A stretch of DNA of 64,000 bases from Oceanicaulis sp. MMSF_3324 (GTDB lineage Bacteria > Pseudomonadota > Alphaproteobacteria > Caulobacterales > Maricaulaceae): the NCBI RefSeq assembly GCF_030733545.1, contig NZ_JASHIU010000012.1, positions 1 to 64,000 on the forward strand, in the 5' to 3' direction. Under the pieces are notes generated by a model that worked only from the letters and a program-made list of their open reading frames with translations, was not told where the DNA came from and did not search any database. The position numbers and the translations under genes are program-made. Shown in pieces: positions 35,677 to 44,145 of this stretch (positions within the stretch are counted from its first letter, which is position 1; every line of letters begins with the position of its first letter).

Positions 35677-35907
35677 CTACTGCATCTGGATGGGGCTTTC
35701 GCGCTCGATCGCGCCAGACAGGGCGTCCTCGATCTCCCAACGCAGCACGCGCCAGGCGTTTGCGCTCTCATCCTCGCCCTTTTCCACCAGCTCGTTGACC
35801 GCCATGTCGGCATAGTTCAGCGCCATATCACCATGACGGTCCACCAGGGTGAAAGCGATGGCGCGAATATCAAGCGGGGTGATGCGGGATGGACGTTGGG
35901 CAGGCAT
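35677..35907 (-). CDS. Small conserved-looking protein of unknown function
   Basis: A 76-residue protein that I do not recognise. AAGGAG lies 6 bases before the ATG at 35907, a strong ribosome site. Composition is helical and acidic (LNYADMAVNELVEKGEDESA) with no membrane segment or Cys. It stands between the esterase and the DUF924 gene, all on the minus strand. Confidence 0.6.
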   Translation of the reverse strand: MPAQRPSRITPLDIRAIAFTLVDRHGDMALNYADMAVNELVEKGEDESANAWRVLRWEIEDALSGAIERESPIQMQ

Positions 35908-35999
35908 GTCAGGCTCCTTGAGGGTTTGCCACCCCCGTGCAAGCCGCCTGCCGAACCCGAGGCCTTTTAAATCAGCCCCTTAGAAAGCGTTGATGGTCA

Positions 36000-36014
36000 C
36001 CTGACTGAGTCAGG
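36000..36014. repeat. 15-base palindrome at the end of the DUF924 gene
   Basis: CCTGACT-G-AGTCAGG is symmetric around one base and overlaps the TGA stop of the DUF924 gene. An 11-base core of it (TGACTGAGTCA) recurs at 38583-38593, upstream of the fadD-type gene. Confidence 0.4.
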
Positions 36015-36609
36015 ACTGCCCTTGGGTCGTTTTTGCCGGGCGTTTCGAGCCGGGTGCATAACCGCCTTCCTCCAGGAAGCGCACTTCTTCAGGCCGCGGC
36101 GTCCGACCCAGAACCGCATTGCGGTGGGGGAAGCGGCCAAACCGGGCGATCACATCCATATGCGCGCGAGCATGACGGGTGTTTTCGCTGTCCGGCCCCA
36201 GGCGCTCCTCACACATCAGCACGGACAGCGCCTGATCCTCGATATCCTCGGAATGGGAGAAGGGCAGATAGACAAAGGCGCGACGCTCTTTGGGCAAGGC
36301 CCAGTCAAAGCCGGCCTCGAGCATGCTCATCGCCGCCTGACGCCCCAGCGGATCCAGCGCAAACGCCACATCGGACCCGCGCCAGACATTGCGCGGCGCC
36401 TGATCCAGAACCAGGACCAGGGCCAGCGCGCTTTCAGGCTCCACCAGCCAGGGATGATCCAGAACCGAACGGGTCTGCAGGAAGCTGTGACAGGCCGGCC
36501 CGAGCTTGCGACGCACCCGGGCGTCGAACGCCGGGCTCACATTGAACCAAGCCTTGGGCCCGGCCTCTTCGAACCAGAAGTCCAGAATGTCTTCCGGCAA
36601 CAGCGACAT
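36010..36609 (-). CDS. DUF924 family protein
   Basis: A 199-residue DUF924 protein: ILDFWFEEAGPKAWFNVSPA and then LVLVLDQAPRNVWRGSDVAF, with RRAFVYLPFSHSED and RFGRFPHRNAVLGR. The family has a TPR-like helical fold and unknown biochemical function. It begins 2 bases after the stop of the acyl-CoA ligase gene, so the two are co-translated. Confidence 0.9.
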   Translation of the reverse strand: MSLLPEDILDFWFEEAGPKAWFNVSPAFDARVRRKLGPACHSFLQTRSVLDHPWLVEPESALALVLVLDQAPRNVWRGSDVAFALDPLGRQAAMSMLEAGFDWALPKERRAFVYLPFSHSEDIEDQALSVLMCEERLGPDSENTRHARAHMDVIARFGRFPHRNAVLGRTPRPEEVRFLEEGGYAPGSKRPAKTTQGQS

Positions 36610-36611
36610 GA

Positions 36612-38426
36612 TCAGACCCGCTTCTCGCCAGACAGGATCTGCGCGCGCAAGTCCTGGGTCAAAGGCACATAGGCATTGGCGTCCGGATCATCGAAATAGA
36701 CCGGCTCGGCGATCAGTTCGGGATCCCAACCCTGTTTCACGAGGTCGGTTTTCTTGAGCTTGAAGGTGCCGGTCGTGTTCTCGTCCTGGGCTTCCTTGCT
36801 CAGACGCAGGAACAGCGGACGGGCGAAATGCGGCAGCTCCTTGTGGACATGGGCATGCAGCGCCTCCAGGTCGAGACCGTCTTCGCCCACCAGGGCGACC
36901 ATGCCGGCTTTGCCTGAATAGTCCGCCACTTCAACGCCATAGACATTGGCCTGGACGACCTTCTCATGGGTGCCGAAGACCTCGGCCACTTCGTTGGTGG
37001 AGACATTCTCGGACTTCCAGCGGAAGGTGTCGCCGACGCGGTCGATGAAGTAGAAATACCCTTGCGCGTCGCGCTTCATCAGGTCGCCCGTGCGGAAGTA
37101 GACATCGCCCTTGTCAAAGACATCGCGGAGAATCTTCTTCTTGGTGGCTTCCTCGTCACCGTAGCCGTCAAAGCGATAGCGGGCGTCATCCTCGCGGATT
37201 TCACCAATCGCCTCACCCACTTCACCGGGCTTGCACTCGATGCAGCGGCCATTGGCGTCGCGGATCGGGGCCTCCTCGTCCATGTCGAACTTGACGAGCT
37301 TGATGTTGAAACGCTTGGACAGATAGGGCGGCACGCGGCCGATGGCGCCCTGCTTGGAGTCCATGTTGATCAGGCCCACATTGCCTTCGGTCGCGCCATA
37401 GAATTCCATGATGCGCGGAATGCCGGAGCGTTCCACGAAGCGCGGCCAGACATCCGGGCGCAGGCCGTTGCCGATGGCGATGCGGATCTTGTGCTTCTTC
37501 TCCCACTCGTTCGGTTCGGCGGCCACGAGGAAGCGGCACAGCTCGCCCACATACATCAGCATGGTTGCACCGGTATCGGTCGCGTCCTTCCAGAAGCGAG
37601 TGGCGGAGAATTTCTTGCGCACGATCACCGCGCCGCCGAAGGACAGCGCCGCGCCGACTCCGCACAGGCCGCCGGTTGCATGGTACATCGGCAGCACCAT
37701 CATCATGCGGTCATCCTTGTCGGCATGACCGGCCACGCCAAAGACCTGGAGGTAATAGAGCGCGCGCGTGTGCGCCACAATCGCCGCCTTGGGCAGCCCG
37801 GTGGTGCCCGACGTGTACATCTTCATGCACGGATCGGAAGCCTTGAGATGGGCGCGATAGGACCGATCCGGACGCACATCGGACTGGCCCGACAGCGCCG
37901 CGTCGAAGTCTTGGCCACCCGGCGCCTTGGCCTGCTGGCCGTCGCTGACCCAGGGGGTGAGCCTGCAGTTGATGAGCGCGCAAGCGCTTTCATACTGCTC
38001 GGCCAGGTCGCCCTCGACGATCACATGGTCGGCTTCAGCCACATCAATGCAATGGGCGAGGGAGTGGCCTGTGATCTGATTGTTCAGGAGCGCCGCCATG
38101 ACGCCGATCTTGGTGAGCCCGTACCAGATCGCCACATATTCCCAGCGATTGGCCATGTAGAGAGCAACCGTGTCGCCCGGCTTCACGCCTTGCGCCAGGG
38201 CCCAGTGCGCCACCCGGTTCGCATACCGGTCAAACTGGGCATAGCTGATCTCGACACCGCTTTCGGTGATGAAGGCCGGGCGTTGGGCGTGCTTGTCGAC
38301 GCTGTCTTCAAACAGGTCCGGGGTCAGATACTCAGAGTCCGGGGTGATCTTTTTCAGCGCGCCGAGCATGCGCAACAACTGCGTCGTGTAGAACCACTCG
38401 CGACGGATCGTCGACCACAAACCCAT
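36612..38426 (-). CDS. Long-chain (FATP-type) acyl-CoA synthetase
   Basis: A 604-residue AMP-forming ligase of the FATP/FadD6 class. The AMP-binding motif is YTSGTTGLPKAAIVAH, followed by MEFYGATEGNVG and the FATP signature RVGDTFRWKSENVSTNEVAE. It activates long- or very-long-chain fatty acids, probably at the inner membrane, since the N-terminus has no cleavable signal but contains hydrophobic patches. It heads a two-gene unit with DUF924 and faces away from an XRE-type regulator. Confidence 0.9.
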   Translation of the reverse strand: MGLWSTIRREWFYTTQLLRMLGALKKITPDSEYLTPDLFEDSVDKHAQRPAFITESGVEISYAQFDRYANRVAHWALAQGVKPGDTVALYMANRWEYVAIWYGLTKIGVMAALLNNQITGHSLAHCIDVAEADHVIVEGDLAEQYESACALINCRLTPWVSDGQQAKAPGGQDFDAALSGQSDVRPDRSYRAHLKASDPCMKMYTSGTTGLPKAAIVAHTRALYYLQVFGVAGHADKDDRMMMVLPMYHATGGLCGVGAALSFGGAVIVRKKFSATRFWKDATDTGATMLMYVGELCRFLVAAEPNEWEKKHKIRIAIGNGLRPDVWPRFVERSGIPRIMEFYGATEGNVGLINMDSKQGAIGRVPPYLSKRFNIKLVKFDMDEEAPIRDANGRCIECKPGEVGEAIGEIREDDARYRFDGYGDEEATKKKILRDVFDKGDVYFRTGDLMKRDAQGYFYFIDRVGDTFRWKSENVSTNEVAEVFGTHEKVVQANVYGVEVADYSGKAGMVALVGEDGLDLEALHAHVHKELPHFARPLFLRLSKEAQDENTTGTFKLKKTDLVKQGWDPELIAEPVYFDDPDANAYVPLTQDLRAQILSGEKRV

Positions 38427-38582
38427 ATCAGTATCCTCCCTCGTATCCGCCCTGGCGGTTTAGTTGAGGGCGACAGTACGGCTCGAAAACGTCCGGTCAA
38501 GTTCAGCTCGGCATGTCGGTCACGCATTTTTCAACCGTCAATGCGTTGCAGTGCAGCACTATTGCGAATATGACCGGACGTG

Positions 38583-38593
38583 TGACTGAGTCA
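38583..38593. promoter_or_regulatory. TGACTGAGTCA palindrome in the divergent fadD/XRE region
   Basis: An 11-base odd-centred palindrome lies between the two divergent starts, 52 bases before the XRE gene. The same 11 bases occur at the other end of the fadD-DUF924 unit. GTGAC/GTCAC (38582-38586 and 38608-38612) add a wider symmetry. It is an operator candidate for the XRE protein; this is inference. Confidence 0.35.
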
Positions 38594-38644
38594 GATTCAA
38601 TAAACGCGTCACATCGCTCTGAACCATTAAGTAGGTCAAAAAAT

Positions 38645-39304
38645 ATGAACTGGGGAAAAGAGCTTAGAGCTTTCCGTCAACGCACCGGCTTGAAGCAGGA
38701 AGCGGCGGCTCATTTGCTTGGCGTCAGCCAGGCTTATGTCTCCCGGCTGGAAAATTCCACAGCATCTCCGTCAACGCAGCTTGAGGCCAAGCTCGAGCGC
38801 CTTCTGCAAGAGCCCGAGCACCGCCCGCTGTTTGAGCATTTCCGAACCACGATCAGCCATTCGCCGCACCTGATCAGCATGATCGCCGAGGTCGACAACA
38901 AGATTGTCGTCGACACGGTCAGCGAAGCGCTGCGCGATTACGGAACACCGTTCCAGCGTCTGATCCCGGGTCAGGTGCTTGAATCGTCCAATTCCGATGT
39001 GATCGAAATCCTGGACGCCTTCCTCGACCTTGGCGCCTTTTCAGGCCGGATCGCCTCCATGCAGGTGACCTGGACCTATGACTATGAGAACGAGCCGGTC
39101 TCTCACTGGCGCACTACCGAGATTCCTGTGCGCGATGATGCCGGACGCTGGTATCTGCATGGCGCCCATGTGGAGATCACCGCCGAGGAAAAAGAGCAGT
39201 TGCTGCGCGACTGGGGCGGCCCGATCAAGGTCCGCACCTTCGCCGACGACGAGGCGGATAACGGCGCCGCGCCCGACCCGGCCAACGACACCGAAGCGGC
39301 CTGA
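38645..39304 (+). CDS. XRE-family helix-turn-helix regulator with C-terminal sensor-like domain
   Basis: A 219-residue protein. An XRE helix-turn-helix occupies residues 5-55 (ELRAFRQRTGLKQEAAAHLL, VSQAYVSRLENS). The second half (about 90-200) is a single alpha/beta domain (DVIEILDAFLDLGAFSG, then VTWTYDYENEPVSHWRTTEI) that I cannot place but which could sense a ligand. The ATG at 38645 is the start that begins the HTH; longer frames add unconserved residues. Its divergent position suggests control of the acyl-CoA ligase unit. Confidence 0.8.
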   Translation: MNWGKELRAFRQRTGLKQEAAAHLLGVSQAYVSRLENSTASPSTQLEAKLERLLQEPEHRPLFEHFRTTISHSPHLISMIAEVDNKIVVDTVSEALRDYGTPFQRLIPGQVLESSNSDVIEILDAFLDLGAFSGRIASMQVTWTYDYENEPVSHWRTTEIPVRDDAGRWYLHGAHVEITAEEKEQLLRDWGGPIKVRTFADDEADNGAAPDPANDTEAA

Positions 39305-39322
39305 GCCGACACCTTTGCAATG

Positions 39323-39357
39323 CAAAACAGCCCGGACCTGAGGTCCGGGCTGTTTTG
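39323..39357. terminator. Bidirectional terminator between XRE gene and cydX
   Basis: A perfect 17-base-pair stem has arms 39323-39339 and 39341-39357. Its outer sequences are CAAAACAG and CTGTTTTG, giving T-runs in both directions between convergent genes. Confidence 0.9.
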
Positions 39358-39378
39358 TCTGGTGTGACCGTCAAACGC

Positions 39379-39504
39379 TCAGAACGCTTCGTCCGAGCTG
39401 CCGGTGTCTCCGGTATCGCTGAGCGCCAACTCGTGCCACATGGCGTTGAGGATGGCGAAGGCGCAGGCCAGGCCAAGGCCCAGAATCCAGGTGAAGTACC
39501 ACAT
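39379..39504 (-). CDS. cydX: Cytochrome bd accessory subunit CydX
   Basis: A 41-residue single-helix protein starting MWYFTWILGLGLACAFAILN, followed by a short acidic tail. CydX/YbgT is the small third subunit that stabilises the haems of cytochrome bd oxidase. The W-Y-F-x-W-I-L-G start and A-I-L-N-A-M-W-H-E segment are family hallmarks. It follows cydB by 17 bases. Confidence 0.93.
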   Translation of the reverse strand: MWYFTWILGLGLACAFAILNAMWHELALSDTGDTGSSDEAF

Positions 39505-39521
39505 CGTCCGTTCTCCTTGTC

Positions 39522-40667
39522 CTAGTAGTAATCGCCGCTTTCGACCTGTTCGGTCGTGACCCGGCCCCACATCACCTTGAACGCCCAGGCCGTGTAAGCC
39601 AGCACGATCGGCAACAGCACCGCCGTCACAATCAGCATGACGAACAGCGTCGTATGGCTTGAAGACGCGTTCCACACCGTCAGCGACGCATTGGGATCAA
39701 TGCTGGAGGGCAGGATGAAGGGAAACATCGACAGGCCAACGGTCGAGATGATGCCGATCACGGAAACCTTCGAGCCGATGAAGGTAAGTGCCTCGGAGTT
39801 CGAGCGCAGGCCGAACAGCGCCAGTGCTGCACCGCCAAAGCCCAGAACCGGCGCAAGCACCATCCACGGATACCGGCCGTAATTGTTCAGCCAGGCGCCG
39901 CCATCGCGGACGGCCTCTGTCAGGCGCGGATTGGCAGGCCCGTCCGGGGCGACGGTGTTGGTGACCTGATAGCCCAGATCTCCCAACGCCACCCAGGCGC
40001 CGGCAATGGCGAACAGCACGATCGAGGCGAAGGCGAAGAGCGGCGCGAAGGTCCGCGCGCGATCGCGCACCGGCCCGTACTCCGCCTTCATGGACAGCCA
40101 GGCCGCGCCATGCAGGAACAGCATGGTCACGCTCAACAGACCGCACAGCAGAGCGAACGGATTGAGCAGGCCGAAGAAAGTGCCATCCCAGAAGATGCGC
40201 ATGTCGTCATTCATCCGGAAGGGTGCGCCGACCAGCACATTGCCCACGGCCACGCCAAAGATCAGCGCCGGGACAAAACCGCCAGTGAACAGCGCCCAGT
40301 CCCAGAAATTGCGCCAGCGCGGATCATCCCGCTTGGAGCGGTATTTGAACCCGACCGGCCGCAGGATCAGCGCGGCCAGAACCACGAACATCGCCAGATA
40401 GAAGGACGAGAAGGAGACGGCGTAGACCAGGGGCCAGGCCGCGAAGATCGCGCCCCCGCCCAGGATCAGCCAGACCTGATTGCCTTCCCAGGTCGGCCCG
40501 ACCGTGTTGATGGCGATGCGCCGTTCGGTGTCGGTCCGCGCGACGAAGGGCAGAAGCCCCGCCACGCCCAGATCAAAGCCGTCCGTAATGGCGAAGCCGA
40601 TCAGCAACACGCCCAGAAGCGCCCACCAGATGACCCGCAGCAGTTCGTATGACAGAGGAATGTCCAT
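39522..40667 (-). CDS. cydB: Cytochrome bd ubiquinol oxidase subunit II
   Basis: A 381-residue polytopic membrane protein. The start MDIPLSYELLRVIWWALLGV is followed by the typical GFAITDGFDLGVAGLLPF and TVGPTWEGNQVWLILGGGAI. CydB is the structural partner of CydA in the high-affinity oxygen-reducing, non-proton-pumping oxidase. It is 12 bases downstream of cydA. Confidence 0.96.
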   Translation of the reverse strand: MDIPLSYELLRVIWWALLGVLLIGFAITDGFDLGVAGLLPFVARTDTERRIAINTVGPTWEGNQVWLILGGGAIFAAWPLVYAVSFSSFYLAMFVVLAALILRPVGFKYRSKRDDPRWRNFWDWALFTGGFVPALIFGVAVGNVLVGAPFRMNDDMRIFWDGTFFGLLNPFALLCGLLSVTMLFLHGAAWLSMKAEYGPVRDRARTFAPLFAFASIVLFAIAGAWVALGDLGYQVTNTVAPDGPANPRLTEAVRDGGAWLNNYGRYPWMVLAPVLGFGGAALALFGLRSNSEALTFIGSKVSVIGIISTVGLSMFPFILPSSIDPNASLTVWNASSSHTTLFVMLIVTAVLLPIVLAYTAWAFKVMWGRVTTEQVESGDYY

Positions 40668-40679
40668 GGTCTCTCCTCC

Positions 40680-42257
40680 CTATTCCGCCGGAAGCGGGGT
40701 GAAGCCGCTGCGACGTTTCAGGGATGAGCCGCGAGCCGGTCCGTCAGGATAGGGACCGCGGCGAATGAATTTGATCATGAGGGCGACCTCGACCACCGCC
40801 AGCGCCCCGTAGAGCACGGTGAAGCCGACGATCGTCAGGATCATCTGGGTCGGATGCAGGCTCGACACCCCTTCAAAGGTCGGCAGCACGCCTTCAATAA
40901 TCCAGGGTTGGCGACCATACTCGGCCAGCAGCCAGCCCAGCTCCGCGGCGACCCAGGGCAGCGGCAACGAGACCAGCGCCAGTTTCAGGAACCAGCGGGT
41001 TTCATGCTTGCGCAGCGAGCTGAGCACGAAGGCCGTTCCGAACAGGGCGATGAAGTAAAAGCCCAGCCCCGCCATCAGTCGGAAGCTCCAGAACATCACC
41101 GCCACATTGGGCACGGTGTCCATGGCCGCCTGGGCGATCAGCTCCGGCCCCGCATCGCGCGGGTCTTCCACATAGCGGCGCAGAAGCATGGCATAGCCCA
41201 GATCATACTTGGCTTCCTGGAACTGGGTCATCGCGACGGCGTCATCGGGATCTTCGCGCAGGCGCATCATCGCGTCATAGGCCCGAACCCCGTTCTCGAT
41301 GCGGGTCTCGGCATGAGCGACCAGCGGCAGGATGCCCTCGACCTGGGTGTCCAGTGACCGCGTGGCGATCAGGCCCAGCACCCAGGGGATCTCGATGGCG
41401 TGCTCGGTCTCATGGGTTTCCCGATTGGGAAAGCCCACAACCGTCAACGGCGCCGGCGCCTCCTCGGTGTGCCACATGGCCTCGAGAGCGGCCAGTTTCA
41501 TCTTCTGGTTATCGGTCAGCGCATACCCGCTCTCATCGCCCAGAACGACTGCCGACAGGGCGCCCGCCAGACCGAAGGCGGCCGCGACCGTCATCGAGCG
41601 CTTGGCGAAACCGACAAAGCGGCGGTTGAGCAGGAAGAACGCCGATATGGCCAGCACGAACAGGGCGCCGGTCACATAGCCCGCCGACACGGTGTGCACG
41701 AATTTCGCCTGGGCGACCGGGTTGAACAGCACCGCCATGAAGTCGGTGACTTCCATGCGCATGGTGTCGGGATTGAATTCGGACCCGACCGGGTTCTGCA
41801 TCCAGCCATTGGCGATCAGGATCCACAGGGCGGACAGGTTGGTGGCGATGGCCATGAACCAGGTCGCGGCCAAATGGCCCAGCTTGCTCATCCGGTCCCA
41901 GCCAAAGAAGAACAGGCCCACCAGCGTCGCCTCGAGGAAGAAGGCCATCAGGCCCTCGATCGCCAGCGGGGCGCCGAAGATGTCGCCCACATAGTGGGAG
42001 TAATAGGACCAGTTCATGCCGAACTGGAATTCCATGGTGATCCCGGTGGACACGCCGAGCACGAAATTGATTCCGAACAGGGTGCCCCAGAACTTCGTCA
42101 TGTCCCGCCAGACCTGACGCCCTGTCATCACATAAACGCTCTCCATGATGGCGAGGATGATGGACAGTCCAAGTGTGAGCGGTACAAAGAGGAAGTGATA
42201 CATGGCTGTCAGCGCGAATTGCCAGCGCGACAGCTCCACAACGGTCATGTCGACCAT
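40680..42257 (-). CDS. cydA: Cytochrome bd ubiquinol oxidase subunit I
   Basis: A 525-residue haem-bearing subunit. The N-terminal haem-ligand region is SRWQFALTAMYHFLFVPLTL (axial His in YHFLF). Further landmarks are GITMEFQFGMNWSYYSHYVG, NGWMQNPVGSEFN and the conserved EYGRQPWIIEGVLPT. It oxidises ubiquinol and reduces O2 to water at low oxygen. The ATG at 42257 follows GGAGAG; upstream and downstream in-frame ATGs exist within 12 bases. It is divergent from cydDC, with no obvious FNR box between. Confidence 0.96.
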   Translation of the reverse strand: MVDMTVVELSRWQFALTAMYHFLFVPLTLGLSIILAIMESVYVMTGRQVWRDMTKFWGTLFGINFVLGVSTGITMEFQFGMNWSYYSHYVGDIFGAPLAIEGLMAFFLEATLVGLFFFGWDRMSKLGHLAATWFMAIATNLSALWILIANGWMQNPVGSEFNPDTMRMEVTDFMAVLFNPVAQAKFVHTVSAGYVTGALFVLAISAFFLLNRRFVGFAKRSMTVAAAFGLAGALSAVVLGDESGYALTDNQKMKLAALEAMWHTEEAPAPLTVVGFPNRETHETEHAIEIPWVLGLIATRSLDTQVEGILPLVAHAETRIENGVRAYDAMMRLREDPDDAVAMTQFQEAKYDLGYAMLLRRYVEDPRDAGPELIAQAAMDTVPNVAVMFWSFRLMAGLGFYFIALFGTAFVLSSLRKHETRWFLKLALVSLPLPWVAAELGWLLAEYGRQPWIIEGVLPTFEGVSSLHPTQMILTIVGFTVLYGALAVVEVALMIKFIRRGPYPDGPARGSSLKRRSGFTPLPAE

Positions 42258-42405
42258 TTCACTCTCCAATGCCTTTTGGCGGCGGTTAAAAGTATACGCC
42301 CTCAGGCGCAGCCGATGTCTTTATGATGCAAGCGCGTTAGCTTGTACCGTCTGCAAGGTGTCGCATGGGACGAGCGGTCGCACTTCAATCCGGACAAGGG
42401 CGTGT

Positions 42406-44145
42406 ATGTCGGGGGTCATGAGTAACACTGATTTGTCTGCTGCGGACATGAAGGCGGCCCAGAAAGCCCGGAAGACCCGGTTGGCCGCCTATCTGAAAGC
42501 CTGGGGCGCGCCCGCCACGGGACTGACCCGGCAGAGCACGGCCTTCGGCGCAGCGCAATACGCCGTCTTCGTCGGTTTCGCCTGGGGCGCGGCCTGGGCG
42601 GTCAGCGCACTGGTCAATGGCGCCGCCCTGTGGCCGGGCCTGGTCCTCGCCCTGGTCTGCGCTGTCCTGCGCGCGGTGTTTCAGGCCGCCGAAACCCGCA
42701 CTGGCATCCTCGCCTCCCTGAAAGTGCGCAGCACTGTGCGCTCCCTGGCTGCGCGCAAGCTGGTCGAGCGCGGCCCGTCCTATGTCGAGCGCGCCGATTC
42801 AGGCGAGACGGCCTCCGCCCTGATTGACGCAGTGGACAAGCTCGACGGGTTTTTCGGCCGCTATCGCCCCTTGATGGGCGTCGTGATGATGGGCCCCTTG
42901 ATCATCATGGCCGCGGCGTTCTCCGCCAGCTATGTGGTCGGTCTGATCTTTCTCGTCACCGCGCCGCTTCTGATCGTCTTCATGGCGCTGGTCGGCGCCG
43001 GCGCGGCCGCAGCCTCCAAGGATCAGCTCACCACGCTCCAGCGCCTGGCGGGTCGTTTCAATGACCGCCTGCGCGCGCTTGAAACGCTCAACGCCTTCAA
43101 CGCCGCCGAACGCGAGCGCGACGGCCTCGCCGCTGCCTCGGATGATTTTCGCCGCCGCACCATGAAGGTGCTGGCCATGGCGTTTCTCTCTTCTGGGGTC
43201 CTGGAGTTTTTCGCCGCCGTCTCCGTGGCCGGTTCGGCGATCTATATCGGTTTCTCGCTTCTCGGTGAGCTGCCCTTTAACCCAGGCGAGACCATCACCC
43301 TGCAGACCGGCCTTTTCTGCCTGATCCTGGCGCCGGAATTCTACATGCCGCTGCGTCGGCTCTCCGCCGCCTATCATGACCGTGCGGACGCGGAGGCCGG
43401 CGTCGAAGCCCTCGCGCCGCTGTTTGACGGCCCTGAAGACACGGACCTCGCGCACACCTCTACGGATGCCGAGCGCGCCAACAAGACCGGCAGGCTTCAG
43501 AACGCGCCCTCTATTGCGTTCAACCAGGCCGGATCGGTCTATTCAGATGGTCGCCGCGGCCTCGCTCCGCTCAGCTTTGAAGCGCCCGCCGGTCAGATCA
43601 CCGCGCTTTGGGGCCCCTCGGGCGTCGGCAAATCCACGGCGTTGAAAATGCTGCTGGGTTATGCCCCGCTCAGCGATGGCGAGATCCGGATCGACGGCCA
43701 GCCCATGACGGCGCCATTGATCGGTCAGGCGGCCTGGATCGCCCAGCGTCCGCATGTGTTTTTCGGTGATCTCATCGACAATATCAGCCTGTTTGACAAA
43801 GCCCTGGCGCGCGAACGCATCACCAGCGCCGCGGAAACCGCGGGCGTCATGGACTTCGCCGCCAGCCTGCCCGAAGGCCTTGAGACGAAGGTGGGCGAAA
43901 ACGGCTACGGCCTTTCAGGCGGTCAGGCCCAGCGGGTCGCCCTAGCGCGCGCCTGGGCGGTCGATATGAAACTGGTCCTGCTGGACGAACCCACCGCCCA
44001 TCTGGATGGCGAGGCCGAGGCGCGCTTTCTCACCGCGCTCAAACGCATCAGTGAAGGCCGCACCATCGTGATCGCCACGCACAGCCCGGCGGTCCGCGCC
44101 CTGGCCGACCATGTGATCGAACTTCAGCCGGAGGATGCGGCATGA
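42406..44145 (+). CDS. cydD: Thiol reductant ABC exporter subunit CydD
   Basis: A 579-residue ABC half-transporter. Transmembrane domain (about 55-400) and nucleotide-binding domain (about 405-575) with Walker A GPSGVGKST, signature LSGGQAQRVALARA and Walker B LVLLDEPTAHLDGE. With CydC it exports cysteine and glutathione to the periplasm, which is needed to assemble cytochrome bd. The ATG at 42406 has AAGGG 5 bases upstream; the ATG at 42418 is the alternative. It overlaps cydC by ATGA. Confidence 0.9.
   Translation: MSGVMSNTDLSAADMKAAQKARKTRLAAYLKAWGAPATGLTRQSTAFGAAQYAVFVGFAWGAAWAVSALVNGAALWPGLVLALVCAVLRAVFQAAETRTGILASLKVRSTVRSLAARKLVERGPSYVERADSGETASALIDAVDKLDGFFGRYRPLMGVVMMGPLIIMAAAFSASYVVGLIFLVTAPLLIVFMALVGAGAAAASKDQLTTLQRLAGRFNDRLRALETLNAFNAAERERDGLAAASDDFRRRTMKVLAMAFLSSGVLEFFAAVSVAGSAIYIGFSLLGELPFNPGETITLQTGLFCLILAPEFYMPLRRLSAAYHDRADAEAGVEALAPLFDGPEDTDLAHTSTDAERANKTGRLQNAPSIAFNQAGSVYSDGRRGLAPLSFEAPAGQITALWGPSGVGKSTALKMLLGYAPLSDGEIRIDGQPMTAPLIGQAAWIAQRPHVFFGDLIDNISLFDKALARERITSAAETAGVMDFAASLPEGLETKVGENGYGLSGGQAQRVALARAWAVDMKLVLLDEPTAHLDGEAEARFLTALKRISEGRTIVIATHSPAVRALADHVIELQPEDAA

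Noticed and set aside
36966-38573. 535-codon open frame on the plus strand
   Set aside because: Antisense of the acyl-CoA synthetase, which has unmistakable motifs.
42258-42405. FNR/Anr box in the cydA/cydD divergent region
   Set aside because: No TTGAT-N4-ATCAA or close variant was seen.
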